Shown in pieces: positions 25,130 to 34,251 of a stretch of DNA of 46,997 bases (positions within the stretch are counted from its first letter, which is position 1; the number at the start of each line of letters is the position of its first letter). The DNA is taken from positions 1 to 46,997 of the forward strand of contig DASYQV010000010.1 in assembly GCA_036005125.1 (NCBI GenBank), read 5' to 3'. The notes under the pieces were generated by a model. The model searched no databases and was not told the origin of the DNA. It worked only from the letters and a program-made list of their open reading frames with translations. The stretch is from DASYQV01 sp036005125. Lineage in GTDB: Bacteria > Acidobacteriota > Vicinamibacteria > Vicinamibacterales > UBA2999. Made by a program: the position numbers and the translations under genes.

Positions 25130-27061
25130 TCACGACACCAGCTCCTGCAGCGAGTAGTTGGGCCGTACGTGCCGATATCGCCTTTCCCGTCTCGCCCACC
25201 GTTCGAGCAGGAGTGTGGCCCACAGGACGTGCGCGTAATCGGCGACCCGCAGGCGATGTGCGCTGAACGCGCGGCGCAGCAGCGACATGTCGAGCCACGA
25301 CGACACGGCCGACCCGGGCCGCAGCACCTCATCGCAATACGCGTCCGCATGCTCGCCAGCGAGCCACTCGCCGACCGGCGCGGTGAACCCATGCTTCGGC
25401 ACCTCGAGCAGCTCCTTCGGCAGTCGCTCGCGGGCGATCCGGCGGAGCACCGCCTTCGGCTCGAGCCGCCGCAGCTTTTCGCGCCGCGGAATGGCAAACG
25501 CACGTTCGACGACGCGGTGGTCGAGCAGTGGACAGCGAATCTCGAGACTGTTCGCCATGCTCATGCGGTCGACCTTCACCAGCGGATCGTTCGGCAGATA
25601 GATCTTGAGATCGGCGTATTCGGCCTTCTGAACGGGATCGATCGAGGGGCATCGCCGGTACGGCGCGGTCACGGTGTCGAACGGTTCGCTCTCCCGCCAG
25701 TCGGTCAACGCGGGCAGGCCGACGAGCGACCGCGCCAGCCCAGGCTTCAGAATGCACAGGTCCGCGTAGTACGCGGCCGCCGAGTCCCGCGCGAGGTTCT
25801 CGAAAATCGTGCCGAGCCTCAGATACTGCGGCAGACGTGGATTGCGGGGCCACAATCTGCCCACCGTCCGAAGAACCGGTGCGCTGCCCGGTGGCAGAAG
25901 CCGGCGGACACGATCCTCCAGCAGGTGCGGCACGTAGCGGAAGCCGTAGCCGCCGAAGATCTCGTCGCCGCCATCGCCGGTGAGCGCCACGGTGACGCGC
26001 TGCCGCGCCGCGGCCGACACGAAGTACGTTGGAATCGCCGACGAATCCGCGAACGGTTCGTCGAACGCGTCGACGATGACGTCGACGATGCCATCGAGGT
26101 GAGGCTTGACGATCTGCTCGGCGTGATCGGTTCCCCAGCGCCGCGCCGTCAGCGCCGCCAGCGGCAGCTCGTTGTGACCGCGCTCTCCGAAGCCCACGCT
26201 GGTCGTGACGACCGGCTGGTTCATCGCCTCGGCCATGTAGGAGACGACGAGTCCCGAATCGATGCCGCCAGACAGGAACGCGCCGAGCGGGACCTCGCTC
26301 TCGAGGCGGGCATGGACGGCCTCGCGAATCGTGTCCGAAACGTCGGCGGCCAGCGCCTCGCCCGAGCGCGTATCGTCATCGAACCGCTCGATGTCCCAGT
26401 ACGGCGCGTCCGTGATCCGGCCATCGCGCAGCACGAGATAATGCGCGGGCTCGAGCTTGGCGACGTGACGATAGATGGTCTTCGGCGCGAGGAAATAGCC
26501 GAGTGAGACGTACGCTTCGAGCCCGCTCGTGTCGATCGATCCGTCCCACGCGGGACTGTAGTACAGCGATTTGATCTCACTGGCGAAGTGGAGCGCGCCG
26601 CCGAGCACGGCATAGAAGAGCGGCTTCTTGCCGAGCCGATCGCGCGCGAGGAGCAGCTCGCGCCGTCGTCGATTCCACACCGCGAACGCGAACATCCCGT
26701 CGAAGCGCGCGACGCACCCCTCGCCCCATTCCTCGTACGCGTGAACGATGGCCTCGGTGTCCGACGTCGTGCGGAACGTGTGGCCGCGAGCGATCAGCTC
26801 GCGGCGCAGCGCGTGATGGTTGTAGATTTCACCGTTGAACACGACCCAGACCGACCGGTCCTCGTTCGGCATCGGCTGGTTGCCGGAGGCGCGATCGATG
26901 ATGGCGAGCCGCCGATGGCCGAGCGCGGCGAACTCGTCGCTGACCCGCCCTTCGCCATCCGGCCCGCGGTGGCGAAGCGCATCGGTCATCGCGGGAAGTG
27001 CGGCGCGAATACCGGGATCCAGCAGTCCGTCGAGCGCGGCAGCGCCGCAGATACCACACAT
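25130..27061 (-). CDS. asnB: Asparagine-synthase-type glutamine amidotransferase (exosortase-associated style)
   Basis: 643 aa. The class-II glutaminase domain has the N-terminal nucleophile Cys2 (MCGICG), then RHRGPDGEG, FNGEIYNH and TTSDTEAIVHAYE. The synthetase domain has the PP-loop SGGIDSGLV (about residue 265), then TGDGGDEIFGGY and PLLDHRVVE. It transfers ammonia from glutamine to a carboxyl group activated by ATP. In exosortase and O-antigen loci, AsnB-like proteins amidate uronic acids or other acidic sugars. The ribosome binding site GGGAG is 6 nt before the ATG, and a sigma-54-like promoter is at 27089-27104. It could instead be ordinary asparagine synthetase, but its position among glycosyltransferases favours sugar amidation. 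Confidence 0.9.
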   Translation of the reverse strand: MCGICGAAALDGLLDPGIRAALPAMTDALRHRGPDGEGRVSDEFAALGHRRLAIIDRASGNQPMPNEDRSVWVVFNGEIYNHHALRRELIARGHTFRTTSDTEAIVHAYEEWGEGCVARFDGMFAFAVWNRRRRELLLARDRLGKKPLFYAVLGGALHFASEIKSLYYSPAWDGSIDTSGLEAYVSLGYFLAPKTIYRHVAKLEPAHYLVLRDGRITDAPYWDIERFDDDTRSGEALAADVSDTIREAVHARLESEVPLGAFLSGGIDSGLVVSYMAEAMNQPVVTTSVGFGERGHNELPLAALTARRWGTDHAEQIVKPHLDGIVDVIVDAFDEPFADSSAIPTYFVSAAARQRVTVALTGDGGDEIFGGYGFRYVPHLLEDRVRRLLPPGSAPVLRTVGRLWPRNPRLPQYLRLGTIFENLARDSAAAYYADLCILKPGLARSLVGLPALTDWRESEPFDTVTAPYRRCPSIDPVQKAEYADLKIYLPNDPLVKVDRMSMANSLEIRCPLLDHRVVERAFAIPRREKLRRLEPKAVLRRIARERLPKELLEVPKHGFTAPVGEWLAGEHADAYCDEVLRPGSAVSSWLDMSLLRRAFSAHRLRVADYAHVLWATLLLERWARRERRYRHVRPNYSLQELVS

Positions 27062-27088
27062 TGGCTACTCCCGAGTTAGGGCCACCTG

Positions 27089-27104
27089 AGCAAAGTGCTG
27101 GCCA
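27089..27104 (-). promoter_or_regulatory. Putative sigma-54 promoter of asnB
   Basis: The minus strand reads TGGCCAGCACTTTGCT: TGGC, G at position 7, exact GG/GC spacing and perfect TTGCT (10 of 12). The inferred start site is near 27078, leaving a leader of about 17 nt that contains the GGGAG ribosome binding site. Of the candidates, this is the best placed for expression. Confidence 0.5.
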
Positions 27105-27150
27105 GCGCCGCCAGCGACCGGCGGCGTCTCGTCACGCGAAGGCGGCTCGG

Positions 27151-28329
27151 TCACGCTCGAATGGCCCGCCGGCGAGGACCGAAGTCTGCGCCGGCAGCGA
27201 CTTCTTCAGCAGTCGGATGTGATGTGATGCCGTAGATCTCGAGGTACCGCGCGACCATGCGCTCGACGCTGAAGAGCATCTCGACGCGGCGCCGGGCCTG
27301 GGCGCCCAGCGCGGCCCGGCGCTCGGGCGAGACCGCGAGCACGAGCATTGCCCCCGCCAGCGTATCCGGCGCCCGTGCAGGGACGAGGAGCCCGGTGTCG
27401 ACCGTCACGACTTCCGGTGTGCCGCCGACTGCCGTCGCAACCGCTGGGAGCGATGCCGCCATGGCCTCGAGCAGCGTGAGCGAGACGCCCTCGTACACCG
27501 AGCTGTTGACGTAGGCATCGAACGCCGGCAGCAACTGCCGCACATCGGCCCGGAACCCGGTGAACATCACCGACTCCGCCAGGCCCGATTCGCGCGCGAG
27601 GTGTTCCAGGCGCGCTCGCTCCGGACCATCGCCGACGATGACGAAGCGGCAACCCGGTGCGCGCGCCTGCACGATCCGGAATGCCTCCAGCGCCCCATCG
27701 AGGTTCTTGACGGGATCGAGGCGTGCGGCGGTCCCGAACACGATTGCATCGGCGGGAAGACCGAGGTAGGCGCGCGCCGCTGCGCGTTCGGCATCGGTCA
27801 CGCGAGGTCCTGGATCGATGCCGTTATGAATGACGCCAACGCAATGTGCCGGCCAGCCTTCGGCGGTCATGTCGGCACGCAACGCCTCGCTGACCGCGTA
27901 CAACTTTCCTGGCAGACGCGCGAGGAACGGATTGACCAGCTGCCGCTTTCGTGACGGCGGACCATCGGCCGACCGGCCATGTTCAGTGAACACGAGGCGT
28001 AGGCCGCGGCGGGCCGACCGTGCGATCTGCCCGTATACAAACGGCGTGTACTGATGACAGTGCAGTACGGTCGCGCCGTGCGCATCCGCCGTCCGGGCTA
28101 TCCGGTATCCGAGAGAGGGCCGGAAGCCGGGCCGCCGATGCAGCTCGATGACCGGCACGCCCACCTCGTCGAGCTCCGCGGCAAGCGGCCCGGCGCCCTC
28201 GAGACAGCACACAACGGCCCGGATCGAAGCCGCCATGCGTCTCGCCATCTCCACGACGAGACGCTCGGTGCCTCCCGGCGTCAGGTTGAGCACGACGTGC
28301 ATCACGACGGGACGAGGACCGGCCGTCAC
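27151..28329 (-). CDS. Glycosyltransferase family 4 (GT-B)
   Basis: 392 aa from GTG 28329, which overlaps the stop of the ligase-like gene (GTGA). MHVVLNLTPGGTERLVVEMARR is the N-terminal donor-fold start. VIHNGIDPGPRV, FGTAARLDPVKNLDGALEAF, IVGDGPERARLEHLA and VNSSVYEGVSLTLLEAMAASLPAVAT are GT4 motifs. It is likely the third gene of the operon starting at 30866 and adds a sugar to the repeat unit. Confidence 0.9.
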   Translation of the reverse strand: MTAGPRPVVMHVVLNLTPGGTERLVVEMARRMAASIRAVVCCLEGAGPLAAELDEVGVPVIELHRRPGFRPSLGYRIARTADAHGATVLHCHQYTPFVYGQIARSARRGLRLVFTEHGRSADGPPSRKRQLVNPFLARLPGKLYAVSEALRADMTAEGWPAHCVGVIHNGIDPGPRVTDAERAAARAYLGLPADAIVFGTAARLDPVKNLDGALEAFRIVQARAPGCRFVIVGDGPERARLEHLARESGLAESVMFTGFRADVRQLLPAFDAYVNSSVYEGVSLTLLEAMAASLPAVATAVGGTPEVVTVDTGLLVPARAPDTLAGAMLVLAVSPERRAALGAQARRRVEMLFSVERMVARYLEIYGITSHPTAEEVAAGADFGPRRRAIRA

Positions 28330-29642
28330 GAGATCGGTCCGGCAAGCTGCGGTGCTGGCGAGAGTACGGGCACAGCGACCGGCTGATGCGCCAATCGATC
28401 GAGCGATGCCACCATGGCGAACGTCAACCACGTCACGTCGTTCAACGCGCTTGCGACAAACGAGCCGCCAACAATGAATCCGACCATCGACACCATCAGC
28501 GCGTTGGCCATGGTGAAGTAGAAGCGCCTTTCCTCAGACGTGAGATCCGGATGCCTGGATCGGCGGCGCACGCGCAACGCGAGCAGGAAGGCGAGCGCGA
28601 ACATCACGACCCAGATGAACGCGCCCGGGAACCCGTGCTCCGCCAGCACCTGGAAGTGGCTGCTGTGTACCGACCGGCGGAGGCCGAACTTGCCGTACGA
28701 GAAGTCGTAATGGTTGTAGGCGGCCTCGAAGTTACGCATGCCGACGCCGAAGGCATTGTTGTTGGCCATCACCATCGCCACGCGCCAGAAATGCAGCCGG
28801 CTGAGTGCCGACTCGTCGTCCACTTCCTCATAGGTGTGAATCGTCTGGAGCCGGTCGAGATAACCGTCCGGAACAGGCACCACCATATACGCGACGCCGG
28901 CGAGTACGGCGAGCCCGACCAACGCGCCGACGCGACGGCGTTGCAGCATGATGTAGGTGAGCATCGAGAGGGCCAGTGCCAGGAACCCGCCGCGTGAGAA
29001 CGTGCTGACAACGGTGAGGCCGCAGAGCGCGACGGCAGCGTAGAAACCGCGCCGCACCCACTTCCAGCGATCCTCGACGAGGTTCTGCGCCGTGACGAGC
29101 AGCATCGGCATCACCATGACGGTCACCAGCGCGTACCCGTTGTTGTCGGGAAAGGCGCCGGCCAGCCCGTCGTAGAAGCGCACGCCACCTCCCAGTGCCG
29201 AGGCGAATCCCGCCTTGGCGGCGTGGAACCCGAGCGACCCGCCAATTACCGCGACCAGAAGCAGGAGGCGCCGCCGGGTCGTCATCAACGTCACCGTCAT
29301 CAGACAAATCAGGGTGAGTCGAGTCTGGAAGTCCAGCCACTCCAACCCGACGTCCGGATCGATTGCGCCGAACTGCGCGATGATGCCCGTCAGGAGAAAC
29401 GCAAACGTGCCCACGCTCAGCGGATGTGTGAGATTCGGCCAGATGCCGCCGATGAACGAAGGAAGCACGAGAACGACCCCGAGCAGCAGCGACAACCGCA
29501 GGCTCGTCACATCGATCCACAGCCAGTCCTGCGGCCGGAACAACCCGAACCATATGTAGAGCAACAGCGCAGCGAACCGGTTGCGGAGCGCAAAGTAGGC
29601 CCCGGGCAACATCACGGCGAGGACAAAGAGGCTGCGCAGCAT
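28326..29642 (-). CDS. O-antigen ligase/polymerase-like membrane protein (exosortase A-associated O-glycosylation ligase type)
   Basis: 438 aa, with about 11 hydrophobic spans. The opening YFALRNRFAALLLYIWFGLF and RPQDWLWIDVTSLRLSLL is characteristic of the family TIGR03097, a putative O-glycosylation ligase associated with exosortase A. The Wzy_C-type periplasmic loop includes SRLHFWRVAMVMANNN-AFGVGMRNF and VHSSHFQVLAEHGFPG, with conserved Arg and His residues. It probably polymerises repeat units or ligates the polymer at the periplasmic face of the inner membrane. A stop-to-start gap of 3 nt separates it from the upstream GT4. Confidence 0.87.
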   Translation of the reverse strand: MLRSLFVLAVMLPGAYFALRNRFAALLLYIWFGLFRPQDWLWIDVTSLRLSLLLGVVLVLPSFIGGIWPNLTHPLSVGTFAFLLTGIIAQFGAIDPDVGLEWLDFQTRLTLICLMTVTLMTTRRRLLLLVAVIGGSLGFHAAKAGFASALGGGVRFYDGLAGAFPDNNGYALVTVMVMPMLLVTAQNLVEDRWKWVRRGFYAAVALCGLTVVSTFSRGGFLALALSMLTYIMLQRRRVGALVGLAVLAGVAYMVVPVPDGYLDRLQTIHTYEEVDDESALSRLHFWRVAMVMANNNAFGVGMRNFEAAYNHYDFSYGKFGLRRSVHSSHFQVLAEHGFPGAFIWVVMFALAFLLALRVRRRSRHPDLTSEERRFYFTMANALMVSMVGFIVGGSFVASALNDVTWLTFAMVASLDRLAHQPVAVPVLSPAPQLAGPIS

Positions 29643-29645
29643 CGG

Positions 29646-30866
29646 CTACCGGCCGGCGGCCACGCGGGCGTGAAGACTCATGACCTGTTCCGCGGCGCGG
29701 GCCCACGTAAAGCGCCGAATGACCCGGTCGCGCCCCGCCCGTCCGAATCGAGCCCGCAAGTGTGGCGCCCACGCCAGAGCGCGAATGGCCTCGGCAACCG
29801 CCTGCGGACTCGTTCCGTCGACGAGCAAGCCGGTCTCGTCTCGCTCGACCGCTTCGGGTACGCCGCCGCTGTCGCCCCCGATAACCGGACGTCCTGCTGC
29901 GGCGGCTTCGAGGAATACGATGCCGAACCCCTCGATATCACCCTCGTCAACGCGATTGGGCATGATGAAGATGTCCGAGGCTGCATACCAGGCGGGGAGC
30001 TCTTCGTCAGCGACTTCGCCGACGAACGTCACGCGGTCGGTAACACCGTAGTCGGCTGCCAGGCGTTCCAGCCGTTTGCGTTCCTGCCCATCGCCGACGA
30101 TGGCGTAGTGCCATCGGCGCACCTCGGTCCCGGGCTGCGAGAGCGCGGCGAGCGTGACATCGTGCCCTTTCCGCCGCTGCAGACGGCCCACTGAGAGCAG
30201 CAGCACGGTGTCGTCGTGCAGCGAGAGTCGCTGCCGCAGCCAGCGGCCGTCGACGCCCGGATGGAACCGGGACGCGTCGACCGCGGGATAGACGACCTCG
30301 ATTTTTTCGCCCGGCACGCCGATGTCCAGCAGGAGCCGCGCCGTGTTGCGGCTGTTGGCGACTGCGGCCGCCGCGCGCCGGTAGACCCATGTCGTCAGCG
30401 ACGACAACTCGCGCGAGGTCGACGCGGTAACCAGGTCTTCGCCGTGCGTCCAGCACACGAACGGCGGCCCGCCCGCGGTCCGCGCCATCGCGGCAGCGAG
30501 GCCCTCGGGCAGCGCCCGCGCGCAGTGGACGATTGACTTCGCGCCAAGCGTCCGCACGTGCCAGGCCACGCGCAGGTGGTGGGCCAGGCCGGCGACGTCG
30601 ATGACACCCCAGCGCCGCGTGGCAATCCCCCGTCGAAGCACACGCAGGCGGCCCCGCCGTTCCTCGTCCGCCCCCGGGGACGCCACCGTGTCGGTCAGGA
30701 CGAGGACGTCCAACGGCACGCGCGAGTAGATCCCCGCAAGGAGCACCGCGCTGCCGCCGACTGCGGGCGGAAACAGCTCGCTCAGGAGCAGGATGCCCGG
30801 GGCGTCTGCGGAGCACGCCGCCTGGGAGACGGGCGCGCCAATCGATTCCTGGAGGGAAGCCGTCAT
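29646..30866 (-). CDS. Glycosyltransferase family 4 (GT-B)
   Basis: 406 aa. ATG 30866 follows AAGGAAAGGA. ILLLSELFPPAVGGSAVLL opens the N-terminal domain. VVYPAVDASRF, LLSVGRLQRRKGHDV, AIVGDGQERKRLERLA and NRVDEGDIEGFGIVFLEAAAAGRPVIGG mark the donor-binding domain. It is the first gene of the minus-strand operon, and a sigma-54-like promoter is at 30899-30914. Donor and acceptor sugars cannot be told. Confidence 0.91.
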   Translation of the reverse strand: MTASLQESIGAPVSQAACSADAPGILLLSELFPPAVGGSAVLLAGIYSRVPLDVLVLTDTVASPGADEERRGRLRVLRRGIATRRWGVIDVAGLAHHLRVAWHVRTLGAKSIVHCARALPEGLAAAMARTAGGPPFVCWTHGEDLVTASTSRELSSLTTWVYRRAAAAVANSRNTARLLLDIGVPGEKIEVVYPAVDASRFHPGVDGRWLRQRLSLHDDTVLLLSVGRLQRRKGHDVTLAALSQPGTEVRRWHYAIVGDGQERKRLERLAADYGVTDRVTFVGEVADEELPAWYAASDIFIMPNRVDEGDIEGFGIVFLEAAAAGRPVIGGDSGGVPEAVERDETGLLVDGTSPQAVAEAIRALAWAPHLRARFGRAGRDRVIRRFTWARAAEQVMSLHARVAAGR

Positions 30867-30898
30867 CGGTCCTTTCCTTGCTTTGTCACGGTGGGAGG

Positions 30899-30914
30899 AG
30901 CAAAGGCTCCGCCA
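30899..30914 (-). promoter_or_regulatory. Putative sigma-54 promoter of the 30866 operon
   Basis: The minus strand reads TGGCGGAGCCTTTGCT, with TGGC, exact GG/GC spacing and perfect TTGCT (9 of 12). The predicted transcript starts near 30888, giving a 22-nt leader with an AAGGAAAGGA ribosome binding site. Confidence 0.45.
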
Positions 30915-31155
30915 TCAGGCCGGCGTCCCCCGACGAGCGTCAAGGCGACCAATCGCGGGGCGGCACCGGCCGGGGAGCGCTCCTTCGCCTGGACACCATG
31001 AAAAAGTCAACCCGATTGCGCCAACAAAGTGTGGCGGATGGCAGACTTTCCCGCCCACTGGCAGGGAGATTCACGATCGCGCCGTCGACGGTCCTCAGGG
31101 CAGGACAGTTCAGGGCCGGACATGCCGCGCCGTCACCGCGAAACGAGGTCCGTCC

Positions 31156-32436
31156 ATGAACCGGCCGCTCTCGGTGCTCGCCGTAACCAGCCAGCCACCG
31201 TGGCCCCTTGACCGCGGCGGGCATCTCCGCAGCTTTCACCTCATACGGGCCCTGGCAGGCTCGTGCTACGTCAGGCTCGTCGCACCCACCGCGAGCTTCG
31301 ACGCCGAGGCGTGTGCGGCCCTGACACAGGTGCTCGTTGACTTTCGTCCCGTGGCGGTGCCGGAAAGGTCGGCGTTGCGCGAGGGCTGCCGCGCGGCGCG
31401 GGCCGCGTTCACGTTCCAGCCCTACGTCATGTACTTGCGACACCGCTGGCATGCCGTCCGGCAGCTGCTGGCGCGCGAGGCGGCGGCGGATCCCCCCGAC
31501 GTCTGGTATTTCGATCATCTCGATTCGTTCCAGTACGCGGACCTCTGTGGATCGACGCCGTTCGTCGTCGACTGTCACAACGTCTATTCGGAGCTCGCGG
31601 GCCGGACCGGCGACGAATCCCGCGGAGCGCTGCGCAGGCGCTACCTGCAGCGCGAAGGGCGCCTCCTCGCCCGGATGGAGCGGCGTGCGGCTCGGACGGC
31701 GCGAGCCATCGTGGCTGTCTCCGAGCGCGATGCCGAGCACTACAGCAACCTCGGCGCCTCTCGTGTGTACCTCGCGCCGAACGGCGTTGACACGCGCGCA
31801 TATGCGCCGTTGCGCGGAGGCGGATATTCGGCCGAGCCGATCATCCTCTTCGTCGGGACGATGTCGTGGCCGCCGAACGTGTCGGCCGTGAACTTCCTCG
31901 CGAGCGTCGTCCTGCCGGCCGTGCGCCGCCGCATCCCGGCCGCGCGCCTTCGCATCGTCGGCGCGGATCCAACCCCGGAGGTCCAGTCGCTGGCCGCGTT
32001 GCCGGGCGTCGAAGTCACCGGACGAGTACCGCACATCGCACCGTACCTGCGCGATGCGCAGGTGCTCGCGGTGCCGCTCGAAGCCGGAGGCGGCACGCGG
32101 CTCAAGATAATCGAGGCCTTCGCGGCGGGCGTCCCTGTCGTCGCGACCGCGGTCGCGGCCGAAGGCCTTGCCGTGATCGCAGACCATCATCTCTCGCTCG
32201 CCGAACGCGACCATTTTGCGGAGTCGGTCACCGACGTCCTGCTCGATCCCGTCCGCGCGGCTCGTCGTTCGGCGCACGCACGAAAGCTCGCCGCGCAGCG
32301 ATACGACTGGGATGCAATCGGCCAGGTGACGTACCGCGCTGTTGCCGAGAGTGCCGAGCGGATCGACCGAGGAGACAGGAACCGGGTCCGGGTGCCTGCG
32401 CCCGCGGTCTTCACGCCGCGGAGCGTCCAATCGTGA
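31156..32436 (+). CDS. Glycosyltransferase family 4 (GT-B; TIGR03087-like organisation)
   Basis: 426 aa from ATG 31156, with GAGG 8 nt upstream. The start VLAVTSQPPWPLDRGGHLRSFHLIRALA resembles the exosortase-system GT4 family. VDCHNVYSELAGR, YLAPNGVDTRAY, IILFVGTMSWPPNV and VPLEAGGGTRLKIIEAFAAGVPVVAT are GT-B motifs. It is first in a four-gene plus-strand operon and divergent from the 30866 operon; no clear promoter was found in the 289-base gap. Its C-terminus overlaps the next gene (GTGA). Confidence 0.9.
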   Translation: MNRPLSVLAVTSQPPWPLDRGGHLRSFHLIRALAGSCYVRLVAPTASFDAEACAALTQVLVDFRPVAVPERSALREGCRAARAAFTFQPYVMYLRHRWHAVRQLLAREAAADPPDVWYFDHLDSFQYADLCGSTPFVVDCHNVYSELAGRTGDESRGALRRRYLQREGRLLARMERRAARTARAIVAVSERDAEHYSNLGASRVYLAPNGVDTRAYAPLRGGGYSAEPIILFVGTMSWPPNVSAVNFLASVVLPAVRRRIPAARLRIVGADPTPEVQSLAALPGVEVTGRVPHIAPYLRDAQVLAVPLEAGGGTRLKIIEAFAAGVPVVATAVAAEGLAVIADHHLSLAERDHFAESVTDVLLDPVRAARRSAHARKLAAQRYDWDAIGQVTYRAVAESAERIDRGDRNRVRVPAPAVFTPRSVQS

Positions 32437-33611
32437 GCGCGCCGATCCGCATTCTCGAGCTGAGGAGCGCGCGCGGGAGCGGCGGAGGACCCGACAAGAC
32501 CATTCTCGCCGGCGCGGCGGCGAGCGATCCGTCGCGCTATGCCGTGACGGTTTGCTATCTGCGCGACGGCCGCGACGAGACCTTCTCAATCGGGACGCAT
32601 GCGGCGGCGATGAAGATCGATTTCACCGCCGTGCCCGAGCGCCACTCCTTCGATTGGGCAGTATGGCCCGCGCTTCGACGCCTGGTTGTCGAGCGCGGCA
32701 TCGACATCGTCCATTCACACGACTACAAAACCGATCTCCTCGCGCTGCTGCTGGCCTGGCGGACCGGCGCCATCCCGCTTGCTACGGTTCACAACTGGTG
32801 CGGCCTGACGGCGCGTGAGCGGCTCCTGTACTACCCCGCGGACAAATACCTGCTTCGAGCCTTTCCGCTCGTCATTGTCGTATCGCGGCAGATTCGTGAG
32901 GAGCTGGAACGGTGCCGGGTGCGGCCGGAGCGCATCCTGACGCTGCTCAACGGCGTCGATGTCGTGAAGTTCCGCCGGGATTCCGCGGTGGCTGCTTCGG
33001 CGCGAGCGGAGCTTGGCGTGGCGCCCGAACACGTCGTGATTGGCGCCGTCGGCCGGCTGGAAAGCGAAAAGCGCTACGACGTGTTGATTGACGCCGTGGC
33101 TGCGCTCCGCAACCGCTTTCCGCTGCTTCGCCTGGCGCTGGTCGGCGAGGGCTCGTGGCGTCCGCGGCTCGAGGCGCTCGTCGCGCAGCACGGCCTGCAG
33201 AAGCGATGCACGTTGCTGGGGTATCGACGCGACGTGGTTCGTATCAGCCAGGCCTTCGATCTCTTCATCCAGTCGTCCGACGACGAAGGCACGTCAAACG
33301 CGCTGCTGGAGGCCATGGCGCTGGAGATTCCCATCGTCGCGACCGACGTCGGAGGCACCTCGGAGCTCATCACCAGCGACGTGCACGCGCTGCTGGTGCG
33401 TCCCGGCGATGTGAGCGCTCTTGCCTCCGCGGTGGAGCAGACGGTCGCGCATCCGGCGTCGACGCGCGCGCGGGTCCGCGCCGCGCGTGAGCGCGTCGAG
33501 GGTCCCCTGTCGTTCGCGGCACGCAACCGGGCGCTCGAGGCGATCTACGAGCGACTGATCGCGTCACGTGCCTCGCGTACCGGACGCGCGCTGGCGATGA
33601 GGTCGGCCTAG
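32433..33611 (+). CDS. Glycosyltransferase family 4 (GT-B)
   Basis: 392 aa from GTG 32433, overlapping the previous stop. RILELRSARGSGGGPDKTIL is the N-terminal GT4 loop. LTLLNGVDVVKFR, IGAVGRLESEKRYDVLI, LVGEGSWRPRLEALV and SSDDEGTSNALLEAMALEIPIVATDVGGTSE are classic donor-site motifs. It ends one base before the next gene. It is inferred to extend the same repeat unit. Confidence 0.91.
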   Translation: MSAPIRILELRSARGSGGGPDKTILAGAAASDPSRYAVTVCYLRDGRDETFSIGTHAAAMKIDFTAVPERHSFDWAVWPALRRLVVERGIDIVHSHDYKTDLLALLLAWRTGAIPLATVHNWCGLTARERLLYYPADKYLLRAFPLVIVVSRQIREELERCRVRPERILTLLNGVDVVKFRRDSAVAASARAELGVAPEHVVIGAVGRLESEKRYDVLIDAVAALRNRFPLLRLALVGEGSWRPRLEALVAQHGLQKRCTLLGYRRDVVRISQAFDLFIQSSDDEGTSNALLEAMALEIPIVATDVGGTSELITSDVHALLVRPGDVSALASAVEQTVAHPASTRARVRAARERVEGPLSFAARNRALEAIYERLIASRASRTGRALAMRSA

Positions 33612-33612
33612 C

Positions 33613-34251
33613 ATGCGCGAAGCATTGAAAGCTCTGGCGCGATTCGCGGCAACGCTCGCCGTCACGCCGATGCTCGTGTCGTTCACGGTGAGACGGAGGG
33701 TGCTCGGCCCCGATCGTGCGCTCGAAGGCTCGACGCAGCTTCTGGCGCTCGTGCCGGGGCTGGTCGGCCAGTATCTTCGCCGTGCCTTCCTCATGCGGGT
33801 GCTCGACGCGTGCGACAAGGGGTGCACCGTCGAATTCGGCACTGTCTTTTCCAGGATCGGAGCCCGCCTCGGCAGGAACGCCTACGTGGGGCCGGCCTGC
33901 CGCCTGGGCCTCGTCGACATCGGCGCCGACGCGATGCTCGCACCGGGCGTTCACGTTCCGAGCGGCGGCCACACACATGGCAGCCACGATCTTTCGATTC
34001 CCATGCGCGCGCAGCCCGGCATCGTGCGCCACGTCCAGATTGGCGCCGGTGCCTGGATTGGCGCCAACAGCGTCGTCATGGGGGACGTCGGCGCCAACGC
34101 GATCGTTGGCGCAGGCGCGGTCGTCACCAGGTCGATTCCTCCGAATGTCACGGCCGCTGGCGTTCCGGCGCGCGTAATCGGCAACCGAAATCAACCGCCC
34201 CCCTACCATGCGTATCCTGTATCTGACCCATCGGCTGCCGTACGCTCCTGA
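33613..34251 (+). CDS. Hexapeptide-repeat acyltransferase with N-terminal hydrophobic segment
   Basis: 212 aa. The first 60 residues include a membrane-leaning segment (LARFAATLAVTPMLVSF) and LLALVPGLVGQYLRRAFLMRVLDAC. From about residue 70 the left-handed beta-helix repeats run: VEFGTVFSRIGARLGRNAYVG, VDIGADAMLAPGVHV, VQIGAGAWIGANSVVMGDVGANAIVGAGAVVTRSIPP, then AAGVPARVIG. The layout is the same as that of the minus-strand gene at 36525-37199, with which it shares an ALIPG/LVPG...RRAF motif. It probably acetylates a sugar or lipid-linked saccharide at the inner membrane. The last 44 bp overlap the next gene. Confidence 0.87.
   Translation: MREALKALARFAATLAVTPMLVSFTVRRRVLGPDRALEGSTQLLALVPGLVGQYLRRAFLMRVLDACDKGCTVEFGTVFSRIGARLGRNAYVGPACRLGLVDIGADAMLAPGVHVPSGGHTHGSHDLSIPMRAQPGIVRHVQIGAGAWIGANSVVMGDVGANAIVGAGAVVTRSIPPNVTAAGVPARVIGNRNQPPPYHAYPVSDPSAAVRS

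Noticed and set aside
30867..30882. A plus-strand sigma-54-like CGGTCCTTTCCTTGCT for the 31156 operon
   Set aside because: Only 8 of 12 positions match, it lies about 274 nt from the start codon and overlaps the divergent gene's ribosome binding site.
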